A stretch of DNA of 64,000 nt from Pseudoalteromonas shioyasakiensis (GTDB lineage Bacteria; Pseudomonadota; Gammaproteobacteria; Enterobacterales; Alteromonadaceae): contig NZ_JANIGL010000002.1 of assembly GCF_024518675.1 (NCBI RefSeq), positions 248,001 through 312,000 on the forward strand, read 5' to 3'. Of this stretch, positions 19,321 through 28,153 are shown one piece after another. Position numbers and translations under genes: made by a program. The notes under the pieces were generated by a model. That model was not told the origin of the DNA. It did not search any database and was given only the letters and a program-made list of their open reading frames with translations. The stretch's first letter is position 1. The number at the start of each line of letters is the position of its first letter.

Positions 19321-20951
19321 TGCGATTATTTTGCTGTTTATTGCTTATCAGCGCTATGCCCCTGTGGGCAATGACACAACTGCAAGCCAGTGTTGACAAA
19401 AACCCTGTATTAGCGGGTGAGTTTTTTATGCTAACAATTAGCGCCGATGACACTATAAAAAACGATCAGCCCGACACATCAGTGCTACTTAAAGACTTTG
19501 TGGTTGGCCCAACAAGTGTGAGCACCCGCACCAACATCGTTAATGGTAGTATTTCTAAACAAACTCACTGGTCGGTTAAATTAATGACCCGAAATGCCGG
19601 CGATTACACAATTCCTGCATTTACTGTGGCAGGTATCAGCTCACAGCCAATCGCGTTAAAGGTGTCAGAGCGCAGCAAAGCGACGGATCAAAATAACGAC
19701 ATATTTATTAAATCATCTATGTCATCTGACTCCTTATTTGTGCAAGAAGCCGGTTTATATACTATCAAGCTCTACCTCGCAAAAGAGTTACTTGATGGTA
19801 ATTTAACTGCGCCAAGCATGCCTGACGCGCAATTGAGCCAAATAGGCAAGCAACAAGAAGAATATGAACTAGTTGATGGCAAACGTTACCTAGTGATCAC
19901 CCGTGTATATTTAGTACAACCACAAAAAAGCGGTGTGTATACCATTGAGGCCCCTGTTTTTCAGGGCCGAGTTAGACAAAACTACCGCCAATTAGAAGTC
20001 TCGGCGATGGGTGAAAATACAGATATTGAGATCAAGCCAATACCGGATGATTATCAAGGTGCATGGTTACCAAGCGAGCTTGTCAATTTAGACGAGCAAT
20101 GGCAACCTGATAGCGATACCGTTGAAGTAGGCACACCGATCACCCGAACATTAACCCTGACAGCCTTGGGCATTACTAAAGAGCAGTTGCCTGATATTGA
20201 GCTGCCCGAGATCAACGGCATTCGTAGCTACCCTGACGAAAAAGAAAATAACCATTTAGTTCGTGATGGTCGTGTTATATCACAGCAAACAGCTTCATAT
20301 GCCTTGTTGCCACAAACACCTGGCACTTACACCCTGCCTGAAGTCAGCGTACCGTGGTATAACACCAAAATGAAGCGTATAAGTTATGCAACTCTGCCTG
20401 AGCGTACAATTACAGTCACGCCAAGTAGCAACTCCCCACTAATGCCACCACAAGCACCTGCGCAAACAGCAAATTCAGCTGAGCCCAGAGAACACCTAGC
20501 TAATGTAGGCACTGTTAAAATAAACCATATCCCACTTTGGCTTATCATCGTCAGTGTTATTGGCTACTTACTTTGGTTAATTACGCTTCTGCTATGGTGG
20601 CGTAACAAAGGGAGTCGCACACTTGTTATGCAACCTCAGCAACAGCAGGTAGCCGCGACACCTTCTTTAGCTGAGTTAAAGGCGCAGAGTAAAAATCACG
20701 ACTTAGCTGCATTCCATCACGCACTTAATGCATACGCGATGCAAGTTACTAAGCAATCAACGAATGCACTCGATGCATTAATTCAGCAAGTAAATGATAA
20801 GCAACTTAGTGAACAAATTGCTAAACTCAGGGCTGCACTCTATAGTTCAAATAGTGAAACCGTTGATCTTAGTGTGATAATTAAAGCGTTAGAGCAACAC
20901 ATAACCACGACTACAAATAATCAGAAAAATGTTTTAAAAGGACTTTATTAG
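19314..20951 (+). CDS. BatD-family protein
   Basis: A 545-residue protein with an N-terminal signal sequence (cut probably after LWA, near residue 20), a long periplasmic beta-rich region made of BatD repeats, a membrane segment at about 400-425 and a ~120-residue cytosolic helical tail. BatD is the large periplasmic part of the MoxR/Bat system. The ATG at 19314 has AAGGAG ten bases upstream and lies inside the end of the previous gene; a second ATG at 19320 overlaps the stop codon (TAATG) and is possible. Confidence 0.85.
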   Translation: MVMRLFCCLLLISAMPLWAMTQLQASVDKNPVLAGEFFMLTISADDTIKNDQPDTSVLLKDFVVGPTSVSTRTNIVNGSISKQTHWSVKLMTRNAGDYTIPAFTVAGISSQPIALKVSERSKATDQNNDIFIKSSMSSDSLFVQEAGLYTIKLYLAKELLDGNLTAPSMPDAQLSQIGKQQEEYELVDGKRYLVITRVYLVQPQKSGVYTIEAPVFQGRVRQNYRQLEVSAMGENTDIEIKPIPDDYQGAWLPSELVNLDEQWQPDSDTVEVGTPITRTLTLTALGITKEQLPDIELPEINGIRSYPDEKENNHLVRDGRVISQQTASYALLPQTPGTYTLPEVSVPWYNTKMKRISYATLPERTITVTPSSNSPLMPPQAPAQTANSAEPREHLANVGTVKINHIPLWLIIVSVIGYLLWLITLLLWWRNKGSRTLVMQPQQQQVAATPSLAELKAQSKNHDLAAFHHALNAYAMQVTKQSTNALDALIQQVNDKQLSEQIAKLRAALYSSNSETVDLSVIIKALEQHITTTTNNQKNVLKGLY

Positions 20952-20961
20952 TATACTCAAG

Positions 20962-20986
20962 AGCTTGCATAGTAAATATGCAAGCT
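20962..20986 (+). other. Intergenic hairpin between batD and the sigma-factor gene
   Basis: A perfect 10-bp stem (AGCTTGCATA and its complement) with a GTAAA loop. No U-tract follows, so it does not look like a complete terminator. It may be an mRNA processing or stability element that sets the ratio between the two halves of the cluster. Confidence 0.5.
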
Positions 20987-21011
20987 GACGATCCCTTAAT
21001 ATAAAAAAGTA

Positions 21012-21572
21012 ATGATGCCGGGAAATAATAATTCTAAAAGTCAGGTCTTAGTTGATATGGCAGAGAAAAAAATACGCTATGAAAAACTCGTTCATGTTTA
21101 TCATAGCGAATTATATCGCTTTGCCTATTGGTTATGCCGCGATCCTAATATAGCCGAAGATCTCGTTCAAGAAACCTTCTTGCGAGCTTGGCGTTCACTT
21201 GATTCACTATTAGATCAAAAAGCAGCAAAGCCATGGCTATTGACGATACTTCGCCGTGAAAATGCACGGCGTTTTGAACGCAAACAATTTGATTATAGCG
21301 ATGTTGAAAACGACACTATCGTCGATGAAAAGAGCATCACCCTAGATGACGAAATGGAACAAACCGTGATCCAACGTCATATCGCTAAGTTATCTGATGA
21401 ATATAAAGAGCCGTTACTGCTTCAGGTAGTAATGGGTTGCTCTGGAGATGAGATTGCAGACATTTTAGATTTAAACAAAAACACGGTAATGACCCGGCTC
21501 TACCGTGCCAGAAACCAGTTAAAAGAGGCGTTAAGCCGTGATGATGAACAACTTAAAGGGGCATCAAAGTAA
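21012..21572 (+). CDS. ECF (sigma-70 group 4) RNA polymerase sigma factor
   Basis: A 186-residue ECF sigma factor. Region 2 spans about 28-95 (ELYRFAYWLCRDPNIAEDLVQETFLRAW, then WLLTILRREN) and region 4 about 125-175 (LSDEYKEPLLLQVVMGCSGDEIADIL, ending in the recognition helix TVMTRLYRARNQLKEAL). It directs RNA polymerase to a specific promoter set, here unknown. It shares one base with the next gene (TAATG), which encodes a membrane protein with anti-sigma features. A second ATG at codon 2 is equally possible as the start. Confidence 0.9.
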   Translation: MMPGNNNSKSQVLVDMAEKKIRYEKLVHVYHSELYRFAYWLCRDPNIAEDLVQETFLRAWRSLDSLLDQKAAKPWLLTILRRENARRFERKQFDYSDVENDTIVDEKSITLDDEMEQTVIQRHIAKLSDEYKEPLLLQVVMGCSGDEIADILDLNKNTVMTRLYRARNQLKEALSRDDEQLKGASK

Positions 21573-22360
21573 TGGATGATCTCGAGTTTCGTCGCCGAGT
21601 AATCGCACAGCCAAGCAGCGAAGATCAAGATATTCTCGATTTTGCTGAGCAAGACCCTGAGCGACAAGAACTAATTGAGCAAATGCAAGAGTTTGACAAT
21701 ACATTAAACCAAGCACTGGATATTCCTGTGCCTGAAGGCTTAGCTGAGCGAATTATAGCAAATACAGAGCAATACGCTGATGAGCAGACTTCTGAACAAA
21801 CCAGTGCAACTGATGAAGCCGTAGCTGATAAAACTGCGCAGAGTAATGTAATAGAAGCGGGCTCTCGCTTTAAGTTAGGTAAACTTCCTCTTGCGATGGC
21901 AGCTTCGTTGTTAGTCGCTGTCGGGGCGTTTTTCTTTAGTCACGAACAAAGTGTTAATTATGGTGCAGGAGAGCATGCACTTGCACATGTGTATCATGAG
22001 CTTGGCTCACTAGAAAAAACCAAAGAGATCAGCTTAGAGTACGTTAATGAGAAGTTTGCCAAGCTCGGCGGTGAACTCAAAGAACTGCCAGGCAAAGTAA
22101 CGTACTTAATGTTTTGTGACTTTAAAGGGCAGCGTGGCTTGCACTTAGTGTTTGAGTCTGAGCATGGCCCGATGACTGTTTTTATCGTTCCTTCGCAAAA
22201 GCAATCATTTGGCGCTGGAGAAAGTGACTTTCGTGATGAGCGTTTTTCCGGACACATTGAACGTGGCTCGCAGGCTGATACTATTTTAGTTGCGAGCTTA
22301 GGCAGTCCTGTTGATCGCTATACAGGCAGAATAAACGACGCCATACGCTGGTTACATTAA
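21572..22360 (+). CDS. DUF3379 membrane protein, likely anti-sigma factor
   Basis: A 262-residue protein with the DUF3379 N-terminus (MDDLEFRRRVIAQP), an acidic cytosolic half of ~105 residues, one membrane segment (LPLAMAASLLVAVGAFFF, about 110-127) and a ~130-residue periplasmic domain. The topology and the one-base overlap with the ECF sigma gene are those of a sigma/anti-sigma pair; function is inferred from this, not from a classical zinc anti-sigma motif, which I do not see. A hairpin follows the stop codon. Confidence 0.8.
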   Translation: MDDLEFRRRVIAQPSSEDQDILDFAEQDPERQELIEQMQEFDNTLNQALDIPVPEGLAERIIANTEQYADEQTSEQTSATDEAVADKTAQSNVIEAGSRFKLGKLPLAMAASLLVAVGAFFFSHEQSVNYGAGEHALAHVYHELGSLEKTKEISLEYVNEKFAKLGGELKELPGKVTYLMFCDFKGQRGLHLVFESEHGPMTVFIVPSQKQSFGAGESDFRDERFSGHIERGSQADTILVASLGSPVDRYTGRINDAIRWLH

Positions 22361-22368
22361 CCCCTAAG

Positions 22369-22396
22369 GTTGCCGCTGCTTTAGCGGCAACGTCTT
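22369..22396 (+). terminator. Probable terminator of the sigma/DUF3379 genes
   Basis: A 9-bp stem GTTGCCGCT / AGCGGCAAC with a five-base loop lies eight bases after the stop. The following GTCTT tract is short, so strength is uncertain. Confidence 0.55.
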
Positions 22397-22453
22397 AAAT
22401 TTCAGCGGTTTGTATTAAATACCCACCTATCCCTATATCCCCAAACTATCTAG

Positions 22454-23326
22454 CTATTTAAAGCGCGTTAATTTTACTAGCTGCGGTAACACAGAAAAGT
22501 AAATCATTAATGCCATCAACATATACTGCCACCCCTGGTATTGCTCATTTAATAACACAACGGCGCAAATAATACCCGCAATTGGGTTAGCAATTGTACC
22601 AAAGGTAAATTCAACTACACTCATGCGCCCAAGCAGCCACACATATAGCGCATAAGCCAGTGCAGTATTGGGCAAAACTAACCAAAATAGTACAAACCAT
22701 TGGCTTGGAGTGAATGCGTGCGTAAGAACCTGATAAGCCTGTGGCTCAATATAAAATGCTTGCACTAATGCCGCAATTGCTAACAGCGAGCCACCTAAAA
22801 TCAATTGCCAAGTCAGCACTGTCCACCAATGGATGTGGGTGGTAATTTTCTGTACCAATGTACTGCCAACAACAATTGTCAGTAATGCCCCTATCAATGC
22901 AATAACCCCGAATAAGTTAAGTTCAACATGTTGTGGGTCGAATAATCGCCACGCTAAATACACTAAAGTGAGCGCGCACACTGACTGGAGTAACGCGGGT
23001 CGCTGCCCCTTAAACAACCAAGCATACAACAAAGCCACAACAGGTACTGATACCATACCCACGCCTGCAATGGCGGCTGGTAAATTAACCGCCATAACAA
23101 AGATAAAACTAAAAAATAAAGCGATATTAACCAAGGCTAATACAATTAAACCTCGCCACTGTCTTAATTGCGGCCAAGTCGGTTTGATCAATAGTAATAG
23201 TAAACCAGCTGGTAATGCTCGTATTGCGCCAAGTAAAATAGGCGGCCAATCCGGCGTTGCGTACTTAGTCACGGCATAGGTCGTACCCCATAAAAATGCT
23301 GGCAGCATAGCAAGTAGAATATTCAT
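22454..23326 (-). CDS. EamA-family (DMT superfamily) transporter
   Basis: A 290-residue protein with ten membrane segments arranged as two EamA repeats. The start (LPAFLWGTTYAVTKYATPDWPPILLGAIRALPAGLLLL) is typical of the drug/metabolite transporter group, and the second repeat has the usual PNTALAYALYVWLLGRMSVVEFTFGTIANPIAG segment. It is an inner-membrane exporter of metabolites or amino acids; the substrate cannot be inferred. Transcribed alone, between two terminators. Confidence 0.88.
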   Translation of the reverse strand: MNILLAMLPAFLWGTTYAVTKYATPDWPPILLGAIRALPAGLLLLLIKPTWPQLRQWRGLIVLALVNIALFFSFIFVMAVNLPAAIAGVGMVSVPVVALLYAWLFKGQRPALLQSVCALTLVYLAWRLFDPQHVELNLFGVIALIGALLTIVVGSTLVQKITTHIHWWTVLTWQLILGGSLLAIAALVQAFYIEPQAYQVLTHAFTPSQWFVLFWLVLPNTALAYALYVWLLGRMSVVEFTFGTIANPIAGIICAVVLLNEQYQGWQYMLMALMIYFSVLPQLVKLTRFK

Positions 23327-23400
23327 TTTATTCCTTTAAAAACAATAACAGACGCAAAGATAAAACCTAAAGTTAAGTTGAGGTCAATATACAAAAACAA

Positions 23401-23427
23401 AAAAGGTTGCCAATTTGGCAACCTTTT
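23401..23427 (-). terminator. Terminator of cysS
   Basis: A near-perfect palindrome AAAAGGTTGCCA / TGGCAACCTTTT with an ATT loop. It is followed on the minus strand by further T residues and lies about 20 bases after the cysS stop. Confidence 0.85.
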
Positions 23428-23448
23428 AAAACGAGGAGTAAAGTTAAC

Positions 23449-24828
23449 TTACGCTTTACGCCACGTAGTTTTACCGGCAGAGTCTTCAAGTACCACACCT
23501 AAAGCGTTAAGTGCATCACGCGCTTCATCTGCAGCGGCCCAGTCTTTATTAGCCCGAGCCTCATTACGCTTAACAATTAACGCTTCGATTTGAGCAACTT
23601 CATCATCAGCTTGACCACCTTGTAAAAACGCTTCAGGAGCTTGCTGTGCAACGCCGAGTACCTCACCAATGCTACGTAAAATATACGCCAGTTTACCTGC
23701 TTGTGCTGCATCAGAGTCTTTAACACGGTTAAGCTCTTTAGCAAGCTCAAATAGCACAGGTAGTGCTTCTGGAGTATTAAAGTCATCATTCATGGCTGTT
23801 CTGAACTTAGCGACATACTCGTTACTTTCAAGCTCACAGGCGATAGGCTCAACACCACGAAGCGCAGTATAAATACGTTCAAGTGAAGAACGTGCTTGGT
23901 CTAGATTCTCTTGCGAGTAATTTAGCTGGCTACGGTAATGCCCTGAGATCAAAAAGTAACGTACTGACTCAGCATCGTACTCTTTAAGTACATCGCGTAC
24001 AGTGAAAAAGTTATCTAATGATTTAGACATCTTTTCTTTATTTACCTGCACCATACCGGTGTGGATCCAAGTATTTACGTATTTACCATTATTGGCACAG
24101 CATGATTGTGCGATTTCGTTTTCATGGTGAGGAAACTGTAAGTCTGAACCACCGCCGTGAATATCAAAATGCTCGCCTAAATGCTTAGAGCTCATTGCCG
24201 AACATTCAATGTGCCAACCAGGGCGACCCTCACCCCAAGGTGACGACCATGATGGCTCACCTGCTTTGGCTTTTTTCCAAAGTACAAAATCTAACGGATC
24301 ATCTTTATCTTGTGCCACTTCAACACGTGACCCGGCTTGCAGCATAGTTAAATCTTGTTGCGATAGCGCACCATATTGCTCAAATGTAGATACGTCAAAC
24401 AAGACATCGCCATCCGCAGCGACATAGGCATGACCTTTTGCGATTAAGCGCTCAACCATTTCGATGATTTCATCCATATGACCGGTAACCGTTGGTTCAA
24501 TATCTGGGCGCAACATATTTAAACTATCAAAGTCTTCATGCATAGCTTTGGTCATACGCACAGTTAGATCGTTAATCGCTTCGCCGTTCTCGTTCGCGCG
24601 CTTGATTATTTTATCATCGACATCGGTAATATTACGTACATACTTTAAGTTGTAGCCTAAATGGCGAAGATAACGCACGATCACGTCAAAACCAACAAAG
24701 GTACGAGCATGACCAATGTGACAGTAATCATAAATGGTGATACCACACACATACATGTCGATTTTGCCTTCGACCATAGGTTTAAATTGCTCTTTTTGAC
24801 GCGTGAGTGTGTTGTAAATATTTACCAT
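23449..24828 (-). CDS. cysS: Cysteinyl-tRNA synthetase
   Basis: A 459-residue class I synthetase with the HIGH motif in CHIGHART (about 36-43), the KMSKS motif in EKMSKSLDN (about 265-273) and the zinc-binding residues Cys28, Cys209-region, His and Glu typical of CysRS ([22 protein letters not shown]). It charges tRNA-Cys with cysteine in the cytosol. Length is normal for the family. It is divergent from ppiB, as in many gammaproteobacteria. Confidence 0.97.
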   Translation of the reverse strand: MVNIYNTLTRQKEQFKPMVEGKIDMYVCGITIYDYCHIGHARTFVGFDVIVRYLRHLGYNLKYVRNITDVDDKIIKRANENGEAINDLTVRMTKAMHEDFDSLNMLRPDIEPTVTGHMDEIIEMVERLIAKGHAYVAADGDVLFDVSTFEQYGALSQQDLTMLQAGSRVEVAQDKDDPLDFVLWKKAKAGEPSWSSPWGEGRPGWHIECSAMSSKHLGEHFDIHGGGSDLQFPHHENEIAQSCCANNGKYVNTWIHTGMVQVNKEKMSKSLDNFFTVRDVLKEYDAESVRYFLISGHYRSQLNYSQENLDQARSSLERIYTALRGVEPIACELESNEYVAKFRTAMNDDFNTPEALPVLFELAKELNRVKDSDAAQAGKLAYILRSIGEVLGVAQQAPEAFLQGGQADDEVAQIEALIVKRNEARANKDWAAADEARDALNALGVVLEDSAGKTTWRKA

Positions 24829-24917
24829 TTATTTTTAATCCTTGACTGTTTGCTTGATTGGCTATGTTACCACTTGAAAAGCCCCTGCTCTAGCGCTTTA
24901 TCAAATCAATAAGCACT

Positions 24918-24946
24918 TTGTTAATCTTAGCTAACTAAGATAAAAT
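24918..24946 (+). promoter_or_regulatory. Sigma-70 promoter of ppiB with an inverted repeat in the spacer
   Basis: A -35 TTGTTA (24918-24923) and a -10 TAAAAT (24941-24946) are separated by an optimal 17 bases, about 35 bases before the ppiB start. The spacer holds the inverted repeat TCTTAG-CTAA-CTAAGA, which could be an operator. Confidence 0.6.
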
Positions 24947-24978
24947 AGCGCGAAATAAATCAGCTAATAGGAAACCTC

Positions 24979-25470
24979 ATGGTTGTTCTACACACAAACT
25001 TTGGTGATATCACCATTAACATGCACAAAACCGAAGCGCCAAACACCGTTAAAAACTTTTTACAATATGCAAATGCAGGCTTTTACGACGGTACAATCTT
25101 TCACCGTGTAATTGATGGTTTTATGGTTCAAGGTGGTGGTTTTGAATCTGGCATGATTCAAAAAGAAGTACATGATCCTATTCAAAACGAAGCAAACAAT
25201 GGCCTTTCAAATAAAAAAGGCACATTAGCAATGGCACGTACACCGGATCCACATTCAGCAACAGCACAGTTCTTCATTAACGTGAACGACAATGACTTCT
25301 TAAACTTTAGCAGCGAAACTTCACAAGGTTGGGGTTACTGCGTATTTGCAGAAGTTGTTGAAGGCATGGACGTAGTTGAGAAAATCAAAGCCGTTGCAAC
25401 TGGTAGCTCAGGTTTTCATCAAGATGTACCACTTGATGATGTTATTATCAAAAGCGTAACTGTAAACTAA
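24979..25470 (+). CDS. ppiB: Peptidyl-prolyl cis-trans isomerase B (cyclophilin)
   Basis: A 163-residue cytosolic cyclophilin without a signal peptide. It has the active-site segment [15 protein letters not shown] and the [18 protein letters not shown] strand. It speeds cis-trans isomerisation of X-Pro bonds during folding. AGGAAACCTC precedes the ATG. The gene lies between a good promoter and a strong terminator, though lpxH follows in the same direction and may be reached by read-through. Confidence 0.95.
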   Translation: MVVLHTNFGDITINMHKTEAPNTVKNFLQYANAGFYDGTIFHRVIDGFMVQGGGFESGMIQKEVHDPIQNEANNGLSNKKGTLAMARTPDPHSATAQFFINVNDNDFLNFSSETSQGWGYCVFAEVVEGMDVVEKIKAVATGSSGFHQDVPLDDVIIKSVTVN

Positions 25471-25499
25471 GTTAGGCTTACCCACGTAACGTGGCGTTT

Positions 25500-25546
25500 T
25501 AGCGGGTATTTATGCTATGCGTAAATGCCCGCTTTATTTATTTTTA
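25500..25546 (+). terminator. Terminator between ppiB and lpxH
   Basis: A 12-bp stem AGCGGGTATTTA / TAAATGCCCGCT (one G-U pair) is followed by a T-rich tract. It spans the upstream ATG of the lpxH frame and so helps to exclude that start. Confidence 0.75.
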
Positions 25547-25558
25547 AAAGACTTACCT

Positions 25559-26305
25559 ATGACTCGCCAAACATACTTTATAGCCGATCTTCACCTCACT
25601 GAAAGCCGCCCTGATATAAGTGCTGCGTTTTACCACTTTTTAAACAAGCATATTGTGAAGAAAGATGTCGATGCGTTATATATTTTAGGTGACTTTTTTG
25701 AAGTCTGGGTAGGTGATGATTATGTCACGCCATTATCGAGTGAAGTCGCAAAACGGCTCAAGCAGGTCAGCGATAACGGCACGCCGGTGTTTTTTATTCA
25801 TGGGAACCGTGACTTTATCATGCGTGAAGGCTACGCCAACAAAGCCGGTATGACTATACTCGATGAACAAACCGTGATTGATTTATATGGCACACCTACT
25901 GTCATTTTGCATGGCGATGAAATGTGCACCCAAGATATTGAGTATCAAAAATTTCGTAAAAAAGGCCGCGGTTGGTGGTGGCCACGTTTAATGCTAGCAC
26001 TCCCCCTTTGGTATCGCCGAAGTGTTGCCAAAAAAGCACGCGAAAAATCCAAACAAAACCAAGCAGGCAAATCATTAGACATTCTTGATGTGACCGAAGA
26101 AGCAGTCCTTGACGTATTTGCTAAGCATCAAGTTACTAACATGATCCACGGCCATACCCACCGTCCTGATGTACACCATTATAATGTAGCTGCTAGCCAA
26201 CTGACTCGCACCGTTTTAGGTGACTGGTACAACCAAGGCTCCTATCTCGTTGTGACTGAAAAACAACAAACGCTAATTAACGAGCCATTTGTAGGTAATG
26301 AATAA
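25559..26305 (+). CDS. lpxH: UDP-2,3-diacylglucosamine diphosphatase
   Basis: A ~248-residue calcineurin-like metallophosphoesterase with the motifs DLHL (FIADLHLTES), GDFFE (ILGDFFEVWVGDD), GNRDF, LHGDEMC and GHTHRP in order. LpxH removes UMP from UDP-2,3-diacylglucosamine to give lipid X in lipid A synthesis, at the inner face of the membrane. The frame opens at 25517, inside the ppiB terminator hairpin; the ATG at 25559, which puts the FIADLHL strand at the usual distance from the N-terminus, is preferred although its Shine-Dalgarno is weak. Confidence 0.94.
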   Translation: MTRQTYFIADLHLTESRPDISAAFYHFLNKHIVKKDVDALYILGDFFEVWVGDDYVTPLSSEVAKRLKQVSDNGTPVFFIHGNRDFIMREGYANKAGMTILDEQTVIDLYGTPTVILHGDEMCTQDIEYQKFRKKGRGWWWPRLMLALPLWYRRSVAKKAREKSKQNQAGKSLDILDVTEEAVLDVFAKHQVTNMIHGHTHRPDVHHYNVAASQLTRTVLGDWYNQGSYLVVTEKQQTLINEPFVGNE

Positions 26306-26307
26306 TA

Positions 26308-27138
26308 TTAATTAGTCTGGTAGTAAAAGGTATTATCAGCTAATTTTACAACATCATCGTATTCAAACCCTTGTAAATTTCGCTCACCGAGCACCGGCTT
26401 ATAACTATTATCAGGACTAAAAACCACTCCCCACTGGTTATTACTAATACCCGAAACGATTATACGTAATAATGAATCGTCGCAGCGGTGTATCACACTC
26501 ATGCCAGTTTTAAGCATAAGCTGACGAATAGCCAATGTTTGCTCTTCAATTTTATAATATGGGGTTCGTTCAATGGCACTAAAATACTGTTTAAAATCGG
26601 CTGATGGTACAAAACCAGCTTCAGCAGAAGGGGTATAATCAATTACGCTAGCTGGAGTATAAAAAGCATTATTTACACGATAAACATACTGGTCTAAAAC
26701 GCTCACTAAATTTATCGTTGGATTTTCAGTAAAAAACGCCTCTATGGTATTTATATGAGCAATAAGTTCTCGCGCATATGCTAATCTCGGTTTTCTGCAG
26801 CTGCTTTGATGACACAAAACACGATTCGGTAAATCTGTTGTATAGCTTTGCTTTGTATCAAAAATAGCAGAACCCATTACACCCATATTAAAATTAGAGA
26901 AACTATTCTTATCTAAATCATCGCTAAACTTAGTTGCCTGTACATCCAATAAACCATAAGGAGAGGCTAATACACTTAAAAAGTTAGGATTGCCATTTTT
27001 TGGTAGCACATCAACAAGGTGCTCTATGAGCGCAAGGTATTCTTTATTTGATTCTGAATTAAAAAAGGCAGGAGCCCCTCCTTCAGTAGCCCAAACAGAT
27101 ACACTAAAAAGTGATAAAAACCCAATTAACTTCTTCAT
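26308..27138 (-). CDS. Secreted protein of unknown function
   Basis: A 276-residue protein with an N-terminal signal peptide (MKKLIGFLSLFSVSVWA, cleavage likely after WAT or SVWA). The mature part has a CHQSSC pair (about 106-111) and a third Cys near residue 225, so a disulfide in the periplasm is likely. No repeat, lipobox or known catalytic motif is visible and I do not recognise a family. The terminal region has short beta-rich stretches (IIVSGISNNQWGVVFSP). It stands between the convergent lpxH and the co-oriented miaE gene. Confidence 0.7.
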   Translation of the reverse strand: MKKLIGFLSLFSVSVWATEGGAPAFFNSESNKEYLALIEHLVDVLPKNGNPNFLSVLASPYGLLDVQATKFSDDLDKNSFSNFNMGVMGSAIFDTKQSYTTDLPNRVLCHQSSCRKPRLAYARELIAHINTIEAFFTENPTINLVSVLDQYVYRVNNAFYTPASVIDYTPSAEAGFVPSADFKQYFSAIERTPYYKIEEQTLAIRQLMLKTGMSVIHRCDDSLLRIIVSGISNNQWGVVFSPDNSYKPVLGERNLQGFEYDDVVKLADNTFYYQTN

Positions 27139-27185
27139 TAAATATCCATATAATTTTTATAATATTAGGGTCGAGTATAGCGCAC

Positions 27186-27947
27186 TTACAAATTAGGTAC
27201 ACCCGAGTGGAACTTAAAATCAGTATCTGAAGTTATGATTAGCTCGCGTTCTTTTTCAGCAAAAAATGTCACTCGCTCCGTAATATCAAAACCTGCAATT
27301 TCTTGTGCCAATGTTAAGTAATCTTGGTAGTGGCGAGCTTCAGAGCGTAGCAATGAAATATAAAAATCACCTAAACGTTTATCTAAATGCGGTGCCAGTT
27401 TGGCAAAGCGTTCACACGATCGCGCTTCAATGTAAGCGCCTACTATAAGCTTATCGACCAATGCGTCTGGTTCATAGGTTTTAACATGCCTGAGCATGCC
27501 TTTTGCGTAACGACACGGCGTAATACTTTGATACTCAACACCGTACTCATCCATGATCTCGAGTACTTGATAAAAATGGTGCAGTTCTTCTTTTATCAGC
27601 ATTACCATTTTATCAACCAAATCTTGCCCATAAGGGGAATCTGATTTAGGGATCACCGACTTATTCAGCTTATTTTTAGCCGCTAAATCTTGCCAATTAC
27701 CTTCACGCTTATAAATGAGTGTTTCAAATGGTTTAAGCCACTCAAGCAATGCATCGCTACTTTGTTTATCAACCGCGTATTTGCGAATTAAGAACATCGC
27801 CGACTGCGCAGCCTTAAGCTCACATATCAAATGATCAATCAGTAAAACATTTAAGTTCTCTGGTTTTACTGCTTCATCTATCCATGCTTGTGGGGTTTCG
27901 CACTGAAGAAAATTATTGATTGGTTGTAAAAGTTCGCTGTAAGGCAC
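27186..27947 (-). CDS. miaE: tRNA-(ms2io6A37)-hydroxylase
   Basis: A 253-residue ferritin-like non-haem di-iron monooxygenase. The iron ligands appear as Glu in LICELKAAQ, the EELHH pair in KEELHHFYQV, Glu in IEARSCERF, and the ExxH in SEARHYQDY. MiaE hydroxylates the isopentenyl group of the modified adenosine 37 in tRNAs that read codons starting with U; it needs oxygen. It fits with the tRNA-Tyr genes at 55.8 kb being substrates. Length matches the family. Confidence 0.93.
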   Translation of the reverse strand: MPYSELLQPINNFLQCETPQAWIDEAVKPENLNVLLIDHLICELKAAQSAMFLIRKYAVDKQSSDALLEWLKPFETLIYKREGNWQDLAAKNKLNKSVIPKSDSPYGQDLVDKMVMLIKEELHHFYQVLEIMDEYGVEYQSITPCRYAKGMLRHVKTYEPDALVDKLIVGAYIEARSCERFAKLAPHLDKRLGDFYISLLRSEARHYQDYLTLAQEIAGFDITERVTFFAEKERELIITSDTDFKFHSGVPNL

Positions 27948-28153
27948 GGTTTGAACTGCTTATATAAATGGTCTTATTGTCACTATTTTACCACGAAAAT
28001 AACCAGAGAATAAAATAAAGCCAAACTTTAAACTAATGTCTAATAGCCCCTGCTAAAGAGCTGTTCCTTGACAAGCCCCAGCAACTGAACCATAACTTAA
28101 TACAAGCTGTATAAAAATAAAACAGCAGACAACTTTTTTAAGGGGCACACACA

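Noticed and set aside
22833..23279. Plus-strand 148-codon frame inside the DMT transporter gene
   Set aside because: Antisense of a membrane protein, rich in Asn/Thr/Lys; the transporter has the correct hydrophobic pattern and motifs.
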